NCBI GenBank assembly: GCA_006383075.2
Contig: SMNH02000003.1
Span: 302,496-366,495, forward strand
Length of the DNA: 64,000 nucleotides
Reading direction: 5' to 3'
DNA from: Kordia sp. TARA_039_SRF
Lineage (GTDB): Bacteria > Bacteroidota > Bacteroidia > Flavobacteriales > Flavobacteriaceae
The notes under the pieces are model-generated. The model was given only the letters and a program-made list of their open reading frames with translations. It was not told the origin of the DNA and did no database searches. The translations under genes were made by a program, and so were the position numbers. Positions 45,863-54,565 of the stretch are shown piece by piece. Positions within the stretch are counted from its first letter, which is position 1. The number at the start of each line of letters is the position of its first letter.

Positions 45863-47530
45863 TCAAAAAGTTTCATTTTCGTCAAGTATGGTGCACCATG
45901 TTTGATAACAGCTTCTCAGATTACCCTGCAACCTGCTTGTGGAGTAGTCTTTTGGGGGTTCGATTTTGTTATTTTTATGGACTCTGAGCTTTTGAATAGT
46001 TAGATACTTCCGTTTGGCTTGTACTAGCAGTTTTTTATCCCTTAAAGTGGGGTTCGATCCTATTTCTAAAATCAACTGTTTTTTTTCTTTATTAGAAGCA
46101 TTTAAAAATTTAGTTTTCAAGTTTTCTATAAAAGACAGAGCTTCTCTAATTTCTTGAATTTTCGTGTTTCTACAATGATTTTTTCCTTTTAGAATTATCA
46201 TTTGTTTTTCAAGTACTTCTTTTTTCTTCTTAAATAAATCTGCACCAATTTCATCAGTCATCCGCATGTCAACAAGTCGAGATAATTGTGATTCTAAATC
46301 CTTTATTTGTCTGATTCGTGTTTGCTTATCTTTTTTCTCCTTTTGAACTTCTCTTTGTTCTAAATACTTCAACCACTTTTCAGCCCAATCAATAAAGTTT
46401 GCTCTTATTTCTAAAGAAGTAATAAAACTTTCAAACTGTTTGTCTAACAATTCTTTTCTGATAGATTTTTGATTACATTCACCCTTTGACTTTGAACAAT
46501 GGTAATAGGTGTAGAACTTTCCTTTTGAAATATCTTTATGACTTATCATATACCCACAAGAACATATTTTAGGGTTTTTAGCCGTTTGCTTTTTACCGCA
46601 CTTAGGACATTTATATTTTACTTTCGTTTCTGCTGTGATCATACTACTACACACTTTACATTTCATGATTCCAGAATAAGCAAATGATTGGCTCGTATAT
46701 GCTTTTCTTCCTCTATACCTCAAAATTGATTGAACTTTTTCAAATTCTTTAAAAGTTATCATTGGCTTATGATTCCCCCAAGCCTGATGTTCTCCAGCTT
46801 TTATATAGCCATAATAAAATGGATTTACTAAAATATTGTGAAGTGTTCCTGTCGTTAATTTGACTCCACCAGTATTTTTCTTCTTTGAGGTCTTAAAATT
46901 CCACTCATTATTGGCTTTCTCGCAGATTTGCTGAAGTGAGTATTGACCTGTAAGGGCTAAGTCCCACATTTTACGAACAGTTGAAAAACGCTCTGGATCA
47001 GTTTCAATTTTTTTCTCAAGTCTATTATTCACATAGCCTTGTGGAGCGATATGACACCAACCACCTTTATTGACTTTCGTTTTATTCCCCCTTTTAATAT
47101 TAAGGGATAAATCTCGGCTGTACTGGTTTGCCATTCCAAACTCTATTGTCAGCGGCAACGTATTATCAGTAGGCAAGAATGTTTTATGGGGTGTTTTAAT
47201 CATTTTTATAATCCCCTGTTCTAAACAGTGCATTGTCATTCCCCCTTCAATATGATTTCTCGCTAAGCGGTCAGCTTTCCAACATAAAATACTATCTATT
47301 TTTTTATCATTAATATCTTGTAGCATTTCATTAAAGCCTTTTCTGTTATTTGGCTTATGAGCAGATGCACAATCCTTATATATTTTAATAATGTTTATAT
47401 TTTCTTTTCCTGCATGTTCTTCTAATACTTCCAATTGAGATTCGATGGATTGCACCTGTCTGTTTTTATCTTCTTGTGATTTACGGACATAAAGTGCAAA
47501 ACGAAGCTGTTTATAATCATAATTATACAT
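45863..47530 (-). CDS. Large serine recombinase
   Basis: 555 residues. The N-terminal resolvase domain has the nucleophile Ser in YVRKSQED and the Arg-rich motif CWKADRLARN. It is followed by a recombinase domain (GYVNNRL...TTGTLHNILVNPFYYGY) and a zinc ribbon (CKVCSSM...CPKCGKK...CSCGY...YHCSK). A coiled-coil stretch (REVQKEKKDKQTRIRQIKDL) follows, and the tail is basic. This is the layout of large serine integrases that insert and excise mobile elements. It is the likely integrase of the accessory region 41-60 kb, though its att sites were not found. Confidence 0.93.
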   Translation of the reverse strand: MYNYDYKQLRFALYVRKSQEDKNRQVQSIESQLEVLEEHAGKENINIIKIYKDCASAHKPNNRKGFNEMLQDINDKKIDSILCWKADRLARNHIEGGMTMHCLEQGIIKMIKTPHKTFLPTDNTLPLTIEFGMANQYSRDLSLNIKRGNKTKVNKGGWCHIAPQGYVNNRLEKKIETDPERFSTVRKMWDLALTGQYSLQQICEKANNEWNFKTSKKKNTGGVKLTTGTLHNILVNPFYYGYIKAGEHQAWGNHKPMITFKEFEKVQSILRYRGRKAYTSQSFAYSGIMKCKVCSSMITAETKVKYKCPKCGKKQTAKNPKICSCGYMISHKDISKGKFYTYYHCSKSKGECNQKSIRKELLDKQFESFITSLEIRANFIDWAEKWLKYLEQREVQKEKKDKQTRIRQIKDLESQLSRLVDMRMTDEIGADLFKKKKEVLEKQMIILKGKNHCRNTKIQEIREALSFIENLKTKFLNASNKEKKQLILEIGSNPTLRDKKLLVQAKRKYLTIQKLRVHKNNKIEPPKDYSTSRLQGNLRSCYQTWCTILDENETF

Positions 47531-47546
47531 GTATTTGAGCTACAAA

Positions 47547-47604
47547 AAGAGATGGTTCAGGCTTCCCAATCAAATAATTCCATTTATTGGCTGAACCACC
47601 TCTT
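47547..47604 (-). promoter_or_regulatory. Hairpin upstream of serine recombinase
   Basis: Outer 14-bp stem AAGAGATGGTTCAG/CTGAACCACCTCTT (one mismatch) and inner CCAAT/ATTGG. On the minus strand the right arm runs into CTCTTTTTG, so it may be an attenuator ahead of the recombinase, or an att-like palindrome. Confidence 0.5.
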
Positions 47605-47665
47605 CTTATCCTGAAAAGTTAGAATTATATGAAATTAGGGAAGCTATTTTATATTATTATTAGAT

Positions 47666-47839
47666 TTAATCAGTGTCAATAAAATTGTTTAAAAGGTAGA
47701 GCTTTCCTTTAGAAAACGCATATATATACAATAAGCTTTGTGCCTCTGCATAACACTGATCATCTGTTAGTTCATCATTATACTTTTGTTTAAATAATTG
47801 TTTTAATTCGTCATAGGCTTCTTTGGGAAGTTGTTGCAT
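47666..47839 (-). CDS. Small acidic hypothetical protein (57 aa)
   Basis: ATG at 47839 opens MQQLPKEAYDELKQLFKQKY, followed by an acidic segment with DDQCYAEA and a hydrophobic YIYAFSKGKLYLLNNF end; stop TAA at 47666-47668. Composition and clean boundaries look like a real small protein. No family known to me. Confidence 0.55.
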   Translation of the reverse strand: MQQLPKEAYDELKQLFKQKYNDELTDDQCYAEAQSLLYIYAFSKGKLYLLNNFIDTD

Positions 47840-47982
47840 GTAGTTTTATGAAAAATAATAGACTCTTCTTATAACCTAGAATCGTGTAATCTACCAAAAG
47901 AAAATTGAGTGATAAAATAAATTCTTTTCATCACTCAATTCATGTTATAGATGATTTAATTATTTTCTAATTTCATTGTTTA

Positions 47983-48375
47983 ATGACTAAATTTTATGGG
48001 GGAGCAGATTTCAAAATTCTACATTATAATTTCCTTCATGGAGATACAAATGGAAAGATTTTTATTATGGAAGGTTATGAATCGGAATCTGTTGGTTGGG
48101 GTAAAGGCGCTATCATTCATCTTCACAAAGCAACACCTTTTCTACTCAATGTAATATTTGAATGGTTTCAGGACCATCCAAAGGGTATTGTTGGTGATAT
48201 AAAGTTACTCTATGATTTAGTTGAAAAATATGAATGTTGGGAAATATCGAAAAAGATTAAAAGAAGTCATTATAATTTTAACAAGAGAAAAAAGCGAATG
48301 CTTTCGCTTCATAATATTTTAAGAGAACATAGATCCTCCCAAAAGTTTGACATCAAACAACTAAGATCTGTTTAA
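47983..48375 (+). CDS. Hypothetical protein, 130 aa
   Basis: Plus-strand gene between minus-strand mobile-element genes. It begins MTKFYGGADFKILHYNF and ends with a basic helical region (KKIKRSHYNFNKRKKRMLSLHN). No recognisable motif. A strong terminator follows 13 bases after the stop, which supports a real transcription unit. Confidence 0.6.
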   Translation: MTKFYGGADFKILHYNFLHGDTNGKIFIMEGYESESVGWGKGAIIHLHKATPFLLNVIFEWFQDHPKGIVGDIKLLYDLVEKYECWEISKKIKRSHYNFNKRKKRMLSLHNILREHRSSQKFDIKQLRSV

Positions 48376-48387
48376 TAAGAACGCATC

Positions 48388-48424
48388 AAAGAACCAAGAA
48401 GAATATATTCTTGGTTCTTTTTTT
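48388..48424. terminator. Bidirectional rho-independent terminator
   Basis: 13-bp perfect stem AAAGAACCAAGAA/TTCTTGGTTCTTT, loop GAATATA, T tract after it on the plus strand. Lies between convergent genes ending at 48375 (+) and 48437 (-). Confidence 0.9.
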
Positions 48425-48436
48425 AAATGAAAACCT

Positions 48437-48889
48437 TTAGAGAAGGTTTTCATCAGCAAAGCTAAAATAGCTATCTTCTGTTACGATGATATGGTCAAGA
48501 AGTTTAATATCCAAGCTTTCTCCTGCAATTGAGATTTTCTTCGTAATAGCTTTGTCAGCACTGGAAGCTTTGAGTGTTCCGGAAGGATGATTATGTGCCA
48601 AGATCATAGCTACTGAATTGGTAAGTAATGCTCCTTGAAAAACTAAACGCACATCTACTAAAGTTCCTGTGATACCTCCAGAGCTTAAATGATAATACCC
48701 AATGATTTTATTGGAATTGTTGAGATAGATAACATACATACTTTCTCGATGATTTATTTGTCCTTCTGGATAGAGAGAACGAATATAATCGGATGCCATA
48801 CGAGAGCTTGTAATTTTTGTGATTTGAGATTTTTTCCGCTGATACGAGAGCTGTACTTCGCCAAAGTAATGAATGTCTAGATTTTCCAT
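48437..48889 (-). CDS. radC: RadC-like JAB-domain protein
   Basis: 150 residues. It carries the JAMM metal-binding pattern AHNHPSGTLKASSAD and the RadC-type GGITGTLVDVRLVFQGALL. Short RadC copies without the N-terminal helix-hairpin-helix domain are common on Bacteroidota mobile elements. The biochemical role of RadC is unsettled. A divergent copy of the leader hairpin lies upstream. Confidence 0.9.
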   Translation of the reverse strand: MENLDIHYFGEVQLSYQRKKSQITKITSSRMASDYIRSLYPEGQINHRESMYVIYLNNSNKIIGYYHLSSGGITGTLVDVRLVFQGALLTNSVAMILAHNHPSGTLKASSADKAITKKISIAGESLDIKLLDHIIVTEDSYFSFADENLL

Positions 48890-48890
48890 G

Positions 48891-49029
48891 ATGCCTTAGT
48901 TTTAATGAATAATTCTTTGGCGATATTGGCATCTGTCCAAGGGGAAATAACACAAGGGAAAATTTCGGTAGAAATCCTTGTGGTTTTGCCCTAAGATGAT
49001 CTTTGACAAGGAATTTTCATAAAGGCATT
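48891..49029 (-). ncRNA. Structured leader, degenerate copy 5, upstream of radC-like gene
   Basis: Outer stem ATGCCTT/AAGGCAT; inner CACAAGGA with TCCCTTGTG (one bulge), minus strand. The TTCCTCC core has become TTTCCC. The gap 48890-49255 holds this structure and the hairpin at 49197-49230; I see no gene in it. Confidence 0.5.
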
Positions 49030-49196
49030 GGGAAATATAAATCTATACATAATGATGAATAGCATCTTTACTGATAAATCCGTCTTTTAAAGTCTGATGT
49101 AGAATTCTGAGAATGGGAAGTATTCAAAGAAGCTCAACAGTCTCCCTATGAGAAGTTCCATGGGTTAGCACATGACTTTGCAAATACACACTAAGC

Positions 49197-49230
49197 TAAA
49201 AATCCTCGCTGATTTTCAGAAGTAGGCGAG
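49197..49230 (-). terminator. Possible terminator
   Basis: Minus strand CTCGC/GCGAG stem with an inner TGA/TCA, followed by GATTTTTAG, 26 bases past the stop at 49256. Confidence 0.4.
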
Positions 49231-49255
49231 AAAAAGCAAGTACCTGTAGTAATTG

Positions 49256-49810
49256 TTAGTCGCCGTTGTTATTCCTATTTATCTTCTTAAAAATATCTCT
49301 TAAACGTTTTTGCTCTTCATTAAAATCGATGTCAAAATAAGTTCCAATAGCTCTAGTTCCAGTCCACAAATATCTACCAGCAAATCCTAAGAATATATAG
49401 CTTATGACAACATCTACAGTTTGGAAAGTAAATTCCAAAGAGCTAAATTCTACTAGTCCTGGCGTAAACAGATTTTCATCAATCCAAGAATCAAGCCCAA
49501 CTGTATAAACTACATAGAAGGTGAAAATCATAAAAGCAGTAATAAGTCCTTTTTTAGCTTTTTCTGTTGACTCTACTTTTTTCTCTAATTTTTTGAGTTC
49601 TTTTTTTAAAGGTGTTTCATTAAATCCGTGTTTTTTACCTTTAGTTATAGATTTATCTAAAAATTTTATCCGTTCTTGAAGTTTTTCAAGTGTATTATTT
49701 GCGTTGGGAATAAAAAAAGCTGCAGCTGCCAAAGATAAGCCAGCAAGTGAAGCAACGAAGTCAGAACCGATTGCTTCATCTAAACGAGCTATTATTTCAG
49801 TTATATCCAT
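49256..49810 (-). CDS. Membrane protein with coiled coil, unknown function
   Basis: 184 residues. A hydrophobic segment near 20-36 (ASLAGLSLAAAAFFIP), a charged coiled coil (LKKELKKLEKKVESTEKAKK), a transmembrane helix (LITAFMIFTFYVVYTVGL) and a second near 130-150 (VVISYIFLGFAGRYLW). Basic tail. Next to an Mrr-like nuclease gene; a shared role is possible but not shown. The 311-base AT-rich gap 49811-50121 holds no gene or structure I can support. Confidence 0.65.
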   Translation of the reverse strand: MDITEIIARLDEAIGSDFVASLAGLSLAAAAFFIPNANNTLEKLQERIKFLDKSITKGKKHGFNETPLKKELKKLEKKVESTEKAKKGLITAFMIFTFYVVYTVGLDSWIDENLFTPGLVEFSSLEFTFQTVDVVISYIFLGFAGRYLWTGTRAIGTYFDIDFNEEQKRLRDIFKKINRNNNGD

Positions 49811-50121
49811 AATTTTTTCTAATTGCGCCTAAAACCTAGATATAAGTATTACAGTTATTTTTCTTTCAAACATTGTGTTTAATCAAATATAGACAAGCAT
49901 CTATAATTAAGCTTATTTATCCACATTTAGAATAATATTTATTTTTATCACCTCTTTTATTTGGTAAACATTCTAAATTAAATATAACAGAATCTTATAT
50001 AAATAATGAGGATTTGCTGTTAAAAACTAATTTTTGCTCTAAATCCACTATTCGCCTTAAAATTTAATAATATTCAACGAAAATAAATTTTCATCCATTT
50101 TTGACAAAATCTTATACCATA

Positions 50122-51039
50122 TCACTTATTTTTTAAATCCTCATCTGTGATATTAGGTGAGACTAATTTATTATTGATTAATTCGGACAATTTTATCATA
50201 GCTATTCCTCCAATTTTCAAATCAGAGGACTCAAGTGCCAATGTCCATGGTCTTAGTTTATTTGAATGTGTGCATTTCAGCATTGAAACAAATGTATCAC
50301 AGTTTATCAACTCAATTTGAAACTTTTCTTTTTTGACTTCTTGAATGTATTCATGGGATGAATTACCAAATTTTGTTGCAGTAGTTATAACCTTTCCATT
50401 TTTTAGGTTTTTGGGAATCATTGCACCTACCAATTCTCTTACAACCGATGGTCGCTCTGTTATGCCTTTTGATCTTCTTTTTACTTGAACCGCTGAAATA
50501 TTGCCATTGTCTATTATCAATAAATCAATTCCCCCATCTCTAGATTGCCCAACATGTTTTACTTCACAGCTAAAAAAATCTTTCAATACAGAGGCAACAA
50601 GTTTTTCAAACTTGAAAGGGTTCATAAGCCTTATTTTTTTCTCATTATGATATAAATAGTCTCTTAAACTATTCATTGCATCTTCATCACAATCTTCTAA
50701 GTTTTTCAAAGTAGATGATAATAAGTGGTCTTCAGTTCCTCGATGTTCAGAAAAACTCATTATTGGACGCCATTTTTCATGGCTAAGAACTTGCCACCAG
50801 CCACAATTAGGGCAATCATTTATTGTTACCCAAATTCCTGTGTCACTATGATCCATATAAATGTGATCCCAAATTTGTTCATTATGATACCAAAGCATTC
50901 TCATTTTTGAACCGTCAATGGGACAATACTCATTAAGAGATTTAAATAGTTGATCCCCAACTTCAATATCTGGTGTACAACTTTTTGTGAATTTTTTATA
51001 AATTAAAAAATCAGAATACTTAAGGGTAGTGAGATCCAT
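50122..51039 (-). CDS. Mrr-like restriction endonuclease with N-terminal zinc-binding region
   Basis: 305 residues. N-terminal CPIDGSKM and CPNCGWW pairs suggest a zinc-binding fold. Residues about 140-260 have the Mrr_cat pattern: NPFKFEKLVASVL, then GGIDLLI and AVQVKRR as the D...(Q/E)xK catalytic elements, with a following RELVGAMIPKNLKNGKVITTATKF. Such nucleases cut modified or foreign DNA and are common as cargo in mobile elements. No methyltransferase partner is adjacent. The gap 51040-51342 upstream is very AT-rich and holds only the terminator at 51286. Confidence 0.85.
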   Translation of the reverse strand: MDLTTLKYSDFLIYKKFTKSCTPDIEVGDQLFKSLNEYCPIDGSKMRMLWYHNEQIWDHIYMDHSDTGIWVTINDCPNCGWWQVLSHEKWRPIMSFSEHRGTEDHLLSSTLKNLEDCDEDAMNSLRDYLYHNEKKIRLMNPFKFEKLVASVLKDFFSCEVKHVGQSRDGGIDLLIIDNGNISAVQVKRRSKGITERPSVVRELVGAMIPKNLKNGKVITTATKFGNSSHEYIQEVKKEKFQIELINCDTFVSMLKCTHSNKLRPWTLALESSDLKIGGIAMIKLSELINNKLVSPNITDEDLKNK

Positions 51040-51285
51040 TTTAAGTTTTATTAAGTATAAGGTCTTAAATCCAGATAACTATTATTTTTCTTTTAATTAT
51101 AGTATATATACCAATAATTAACTAAAACATAAAAAATTACTTTTCTATAATATAATTCAATAATATGTTTTATACTACATAAAAATAAAGAAAAAAATAT
51201 AAAACATTTAATGTTTCATTAAAATAAAAATATTAGCGATGTATATTGAAAAATAACTAAAAGCATAAGCAACATTATCAATATC

Positions 51286-51319
51286 TAAAAAAGAGCCACA
51301 AAATAACTTCTGTGACTCT
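51286..51319 (-). terminator. Rho-independent terminator
   Basis: Minus strand AGAGTCACA/TGTGGCTCT (9 bp, one G-U), 10-base loop, T6 tail. Ends the mobilization operon after the gene stopping at 51343. Confidence 0.85.
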
Positions 51320-51342
51320 CTTAATATTTTTATTTACATACT

Positions 51343-51645
51343 TTACTTCCTCGGATCAGCAAACAGCTCAAAAAGTTTTTTGAGGATCTCACCAAGAAAA
51401 AGCAGTAGCTTTTCTATGGTGTAAAAAAGCCATTTAAATAGCACTTTTAAGAGGTAAGACAAACCGTAAAAGAGCTTTTTCACGAGTGGCACTAGTATGT
51501 TGCTAAACAATATTTCGATCCAACCGAATGGAAGATATTTATTTTTGATTCTAAAAAGCCAGCAAATAATACCTATCCATATAAGGGGCTTAATAATGAT
51601 GAAAAAAAGGTTAATTATAATTGAGAGTATTGTGTGAATTATCAT
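51343..51645 (-). CDS. Small membrane protein of the mobilization operon
   Basis: 100 residues, strongly hydrophobic. N-terminal helix IIHTILSIIINLFFIIIKPLIWIGIICW, then amphipathic stretches (LVPLVKKLFYGLSYLLKVLF). 19 bases after the coupling ATPase gene, last in the operon. Possibly a membrane partner of the coupling protein; no family recognised. Confidence 0.6.
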   Translation of the reverse strand: MIIHTILSIIINLFFIIIKPLIWIGIICWLFRIKNKYLPFGWIEILFSNILVPLVKKLFYGLSYLLKVLFKWLFYTIEKLLLFLGEILKKLFELFADPRK

Positions 51646-51664
51646 AATTCTATTTTTTAAAGGT

Positions 51665-53017
51665 TTATAACTTTGATCTTCTTTTAAGTTTAAATTGCTT
51701 ATACCATGGCTTGGTTTTTAATATCGTTGCCTTGTTTTTGTGGATGTAGAGAAAAGATTGTTTTGGAAGTTCACAAATCTGTTGGGCTGAAAGCAACGGT
51801 ACTCCCACAGGACGATTTTCGCCCAGTTCTTTCGTTTGATTGCCCAATAAAGCAGATGCCCAAAGAGCCGTTTCGGTAGAAACAGAGGGAAAGATGAGCT
51901 TGTTTAGGCAGTTATTCAGAATCACCTTTTTTTGAGAGATTCCATACATATCCAATTGCTCCAACGACTGAAAAAAGAGCATAATAGAAACTGCTCTTTT
52001 TCTCATCGTGACGATATAGCTTTCCAAATTTTGTAAATAAAAAGCGCCTGCTTCATCAATATAAGCATGGACTTCTAGTTGCTCCTCTCCTTGTTTTGGA
52101 AGTTCCATACACTGAGCCATCAGAAACTTATTTATGATAGAAAGCATGGCTTTCACTCCGCTATTACTCAGGCGATCTTCGCGCACCTGGATAAAAATAG
52201 CTTGCGGTTTTTGGCGCAAAGTTTCTATCTCAAAAGTATCGTCGCTGATAATCTCACCAATCGTTTCGTTATTTACCAGCTTCGCAATAGCAGATTTTGC
52301 CGTGCTTACAATACTGAGTAACATTTTGCTGTTATCTGAGCTATTTGCTACTAACGACTTATATTCTTCTTTGAGTCGCTGATTACTTTTAAGATGCGTT
52401 AAAATAAAACGGTCAAGTTTCTCTGGCGAAGCTCCAAACCAATTAAGAAGCATATACACCGTATGCAGGTTTTTCGGGTACTCGTTTTGTGTCGGAGACA
52501 CAACAGCACGCATCAAAAGTGTTAGAATAATTTCCGCAGAATCCGACCAAAAAGGGTCTCCCTTTTTGGTACCATCATACTGAATGAGAATAAGCAAACT
52601 GGCTAAATCCTCAATCCCATTGGCGGTTTTAGATACCACCAAAAGCACATTTATTTTCAGTGATTTTGACGCATCATCGAGGTTTACAACCTTTACATGA
52701 AACCCCTGAGATTCCAACCATCTATGCGTATCTCTCCATATATCTGATGCAGGATCAATCACCCAGAAGGAGTGTAAATACTGCTTTATTTTTTGGAGAA
52801 TAATGGTCTTTAAAAGGGTTGACTTACCACCTCCGGTTGGACTGATAACAACGGTGTTAAGTTTGGTATATTCTGGCTTTAGAAATCTTACTCCATCCAA
52901 ACAAATGCCTTTGCATTTGCGTTGAAAGTACCTTCGTATTTGTCTCGGACTCATCATCCTAGCATTCCCGTAGAGTCCGCCTTTTTTGGGCTTAAAAATT
53001 ATATTATAAAATGACAT
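51665..53017 (-). CDS. VirD4/TraG-type coupling ATPase
   Basis: 450 residues. Walker A is SPTGGGKST and a Walker B-like segment is HAYIDEAGAF. WVIDPASDIW and the later ISIMLFFQSLEQLDMYG match type IV coupling proteins that hand relaxase-bound DNA to the secretion channel. There is no obvious N-terminal transmembrane pair, so it is a short soluble type as on mobilizable elements. It follows the relaxase gene by 16 bases. Confidence 0.85.
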   Translation of the reverse strand: MSFYNIIFKPKKGGLYGNARMMSPRQIRRYFQRKCKGICLDGVRFLKPEYTKLNTVVISPTGGGKSTLLKTIILQKIKQYLHSFWVIDPASDIWRDTHRWLESQGFHVKVVNLDDASKSLKINVLLVVSKTANGIEDLASLLILIQYDGTKKGDPFWSDSAEIILTLLMRAVVSPTQNEYPKNLHTVYMLLNWFGASPEKLDRFILTHLKSNQRLKEEYKSLVANSSDNSKMLLSIVSTAKSAIAKLVNNETIGEIISDDTFEIETLRQKPQAIFIQVREDRLSNSGVKAMLSIINKFLMAQCMELPKQGEEQLEVHAYIDEAGAFYLQNLESYIVTMRKRAVSIMLFFQSLEQLDMYGISQKKVILNNCLNKLIFPSVSTETALWASALLGNQTKELGENRPVGVPLLSAQQICELPKQSFLYIHKNKATILKTKPWYKQFKLKRRSKL

Positions 53018-53033
53018 TATTTTTTTTTAAAGA

Positions 53034-53858
53034 TTAATATTCACGAGACATATCTCGTGTTCTTGGTTTTTCTCGAAGCTTTTTAAGCTCGTCTAATTCA
53101 TGTAGAATTTCGTATTTCTCAGGCGTTGTATAGCGACTAAAACGATATTTACATCCCTTGTACCACACGCCGTTAATAACTCCTTTTTTGGTAGTGTAGA
53201 GCGTACAATCTTCCTGCTTTTCGATTAACCTGTATAGCTCAGAAAGATTGGAAGCCTCATCCGCAAGCGTATTGAAAAGTTCACGTATGAAATCCTTGTT
53301 GGTTTCTCGTGGAGTATTTTGTGGCTTCTTGTCTTTTGTGCGATCTGGACGGGTATAAACAAGAGACTGTAACTGAGGATATTTTTCCCTCTGATACATT
53401 TCTAGTTCCTTGTCTTGACTCTCATATTCCTCACGTGAAACTCTGGTACTTTGCTGACTTTTTACATGATTTGTTGACACTGCGAAATGCCAATGATAGT
53501 GCTGTATTCCATCCGCTTTGCCCTTTTCTGGCTTATGAATAACGCCGTACACTAAAGCATTATCCCCATAACCACGCAGATCCAAATATTTCTCTGCTAA
53601 ATCGTATAAAATTGCAGGATTGTTTTCCAAATGCTGGCTGTCCTCAGCCATAAAACTCATAATACAGTGTTTGAGTTTTTTCGAGCGAACGTGCCGAAAT
53701 TTGGCGTTTGCCTCAAAAGCTTTCGCAAGTTCTTCAGGCGTACTGGCAAGCCCTGTATTTTTAAAGATTTGTGGATCACCTTTTTGGTAGCCATCCAAGA
53801 AGTATCGAATCATTTTTCCAAATGGCTGATTGCTCGATTTTAACTGCTTAATGTACAT
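53034..53858 (-). CDS. Relaxase (HxHxH mobilization nuclease)
   Basis: 274 residues. The metal-binding three-His motif HYHWHFAVS is at about residue 119. The N-terminal region (FGKMIRYFLDGY) may carry the catalytic Tyr. It nicks oriT and leads transfer. The start overlaps the upstream accessory gene by 11 bases. Shorter than many relaxases because no C-terminal helicase or primase is fused. Family level (MobP-like) is an inference. Confidence 0.82.
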   Translation of the reverse strand: MYIKQLKSSNQPFGKMIRYFLDGYQKGDPQIFKNTGLASTPEELAKAFEANAKFRHVRSKKLKHCIMSFMAEDSQHLENNPAILYDLAEKYLDLRGYGDNALVYGVIHKPEKGKADGIQHYHWHFAVSTNHVKSQQSTRVSREEYESQDKELEMYQREKYPQLQSLVYTRPDRTKDKKPQNTPRETNKDFIRELFNTLADEASNLSELYRLIEKQEDCTLYTTKKGVINGVWYKGCKYRFSRYTTPEKYEILHELDELKKLREKPRTRDMSREY

Positions 53859-54399
53859 CGAGTTCCTTTTTTATCGCATCTAAAATCATCTGCGAGTGCT
53901 CCAAAAACCTTGGGTTTTTGGCATACTCGCTTCTAAAAAAAGCTTCCAATGATACAGGCGTACAAAAACGCATAAAGACGTTTTGAAGCTGCTGAAATTC
54001 CTGTTTGAGCCGTTCCATATCTGCGTGGTGGACTTGATTGTGTGTCTTTGTATTGATATGAAAGCTTATTTGCCGCATACTCGTTGCACATTGAATGAGG
54101 CATGCCTGTATCTCACGCAAAAGATCATGCGAAAGCATTACAAAAACTTCTTGTTTGTAGCCACGATCTATGACCGACTGAATCAGCTTCGTAACACTTA
54201 TATGAAGCTTTGTTGCATCTAGCTGAAACGCTTCATACTGTTCTAAAGTAAATGAGAGTTCGAGGCGTTTTTTGCCTTTTCTTCGCTTCTTTTGGTTCGA
54301 GCGTAATTGTGTTTTACGAAAATTATTATACAGTTCGATACGTCGCTCAGCACTGCACGCACTCTCGCCTATTTCTAATAAATATTGTTCAAAATTCAT
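53848..54399 (-). CDS. Mobilization accessory protein (MobC-like)
   Basis: 183 residues from ATG at 54399 (MNFEQYLLEIGESACSAERR). The longer ORF to 54558 would read through the candidate oriT and is rejected. The basic stretch RSNQKKRRKGKKRLELSFTLEQYEAFQLDATKL resembles a ribbon-helix-helix-type region of relaxosome proteins (shown across its two halves). Helical C-terminal half. The overlap with the relaxase indicates coupling. Confidence 0.75.
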   Translation of the reverse strand: MNFEQYLLEIGESACSAERRIELYNNFRKTQLRSNQKKRRKGKKRLELSFTLEQYEAFQLDATKLHISVTKLIQSVIDRGYKQEVFVMLSHDLLREIQACLIQCATSMRQISFHINTKTHNQVHHADMERLKQEFQQLQNVFMRFCTPVSLEAFFRSEYAKNPRFLEHSQMILDAIKKELDVH

Positions 54400-54436
54400 A
54401 TGTAAAAAATGAAGTAGGTTCTTCTTATAACATGAC

Positions 54437-54498
54437 TTCTTTTTTCGCCGAAAAAAGAATAAGAGTGTCCGTATCTCATCGCCCTTATGGGCGGAGAT
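54437..54498 (-). other. Candidate oriT: two adjacent palindromes upstream of mob genes
   Basis: 54437-54459 is a palindrome of two 11-base arms (TTCTTTTTTCG/CGAAAAAAGAA) around one base. 54473-54498 is ATCTC-AT-CGCCC-TTAT-GGGCG-GAGAT. They lie 40-100 bases before the accessory gene start, where oriT usually sits. No nick site can be read by eye. Confidence 0.5.
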
Positions 54499-54524
54499 AG
54501 TGGGTTTTAGTCCATAAAATGATT

Positions 54525-54553
54525 GAAAAAGAAGGGAGTGAAACCTCCCTTCT
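54525..54553 (-). terminator. Rho-independent terminator
   Basis: Minus strand AGAAGGGAG/CTCCCTTCT, loop GTTTCA, tail TTTTTC. It separates the HTH/small-protein unit from the mobilization genes. Confidence 0.85.
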
Positions 54554-54565
54554 TCCATCGAGCTT

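Noticed and set aside
41600-49030. Repeated CAAGGA/TTCCTCCTTG elements as a CRISPR array or transposon ends
   Set aside because: They are kilobases apart, one per gene, all just upstream of starts, with variable stems; no spacers or regular period.
53848-54558. 236-residue version of the mobilization accessory protein
   Set aside because: It would run through the terminator-proximal region and candidate oriT hairpins; ATG at 54399 is better.
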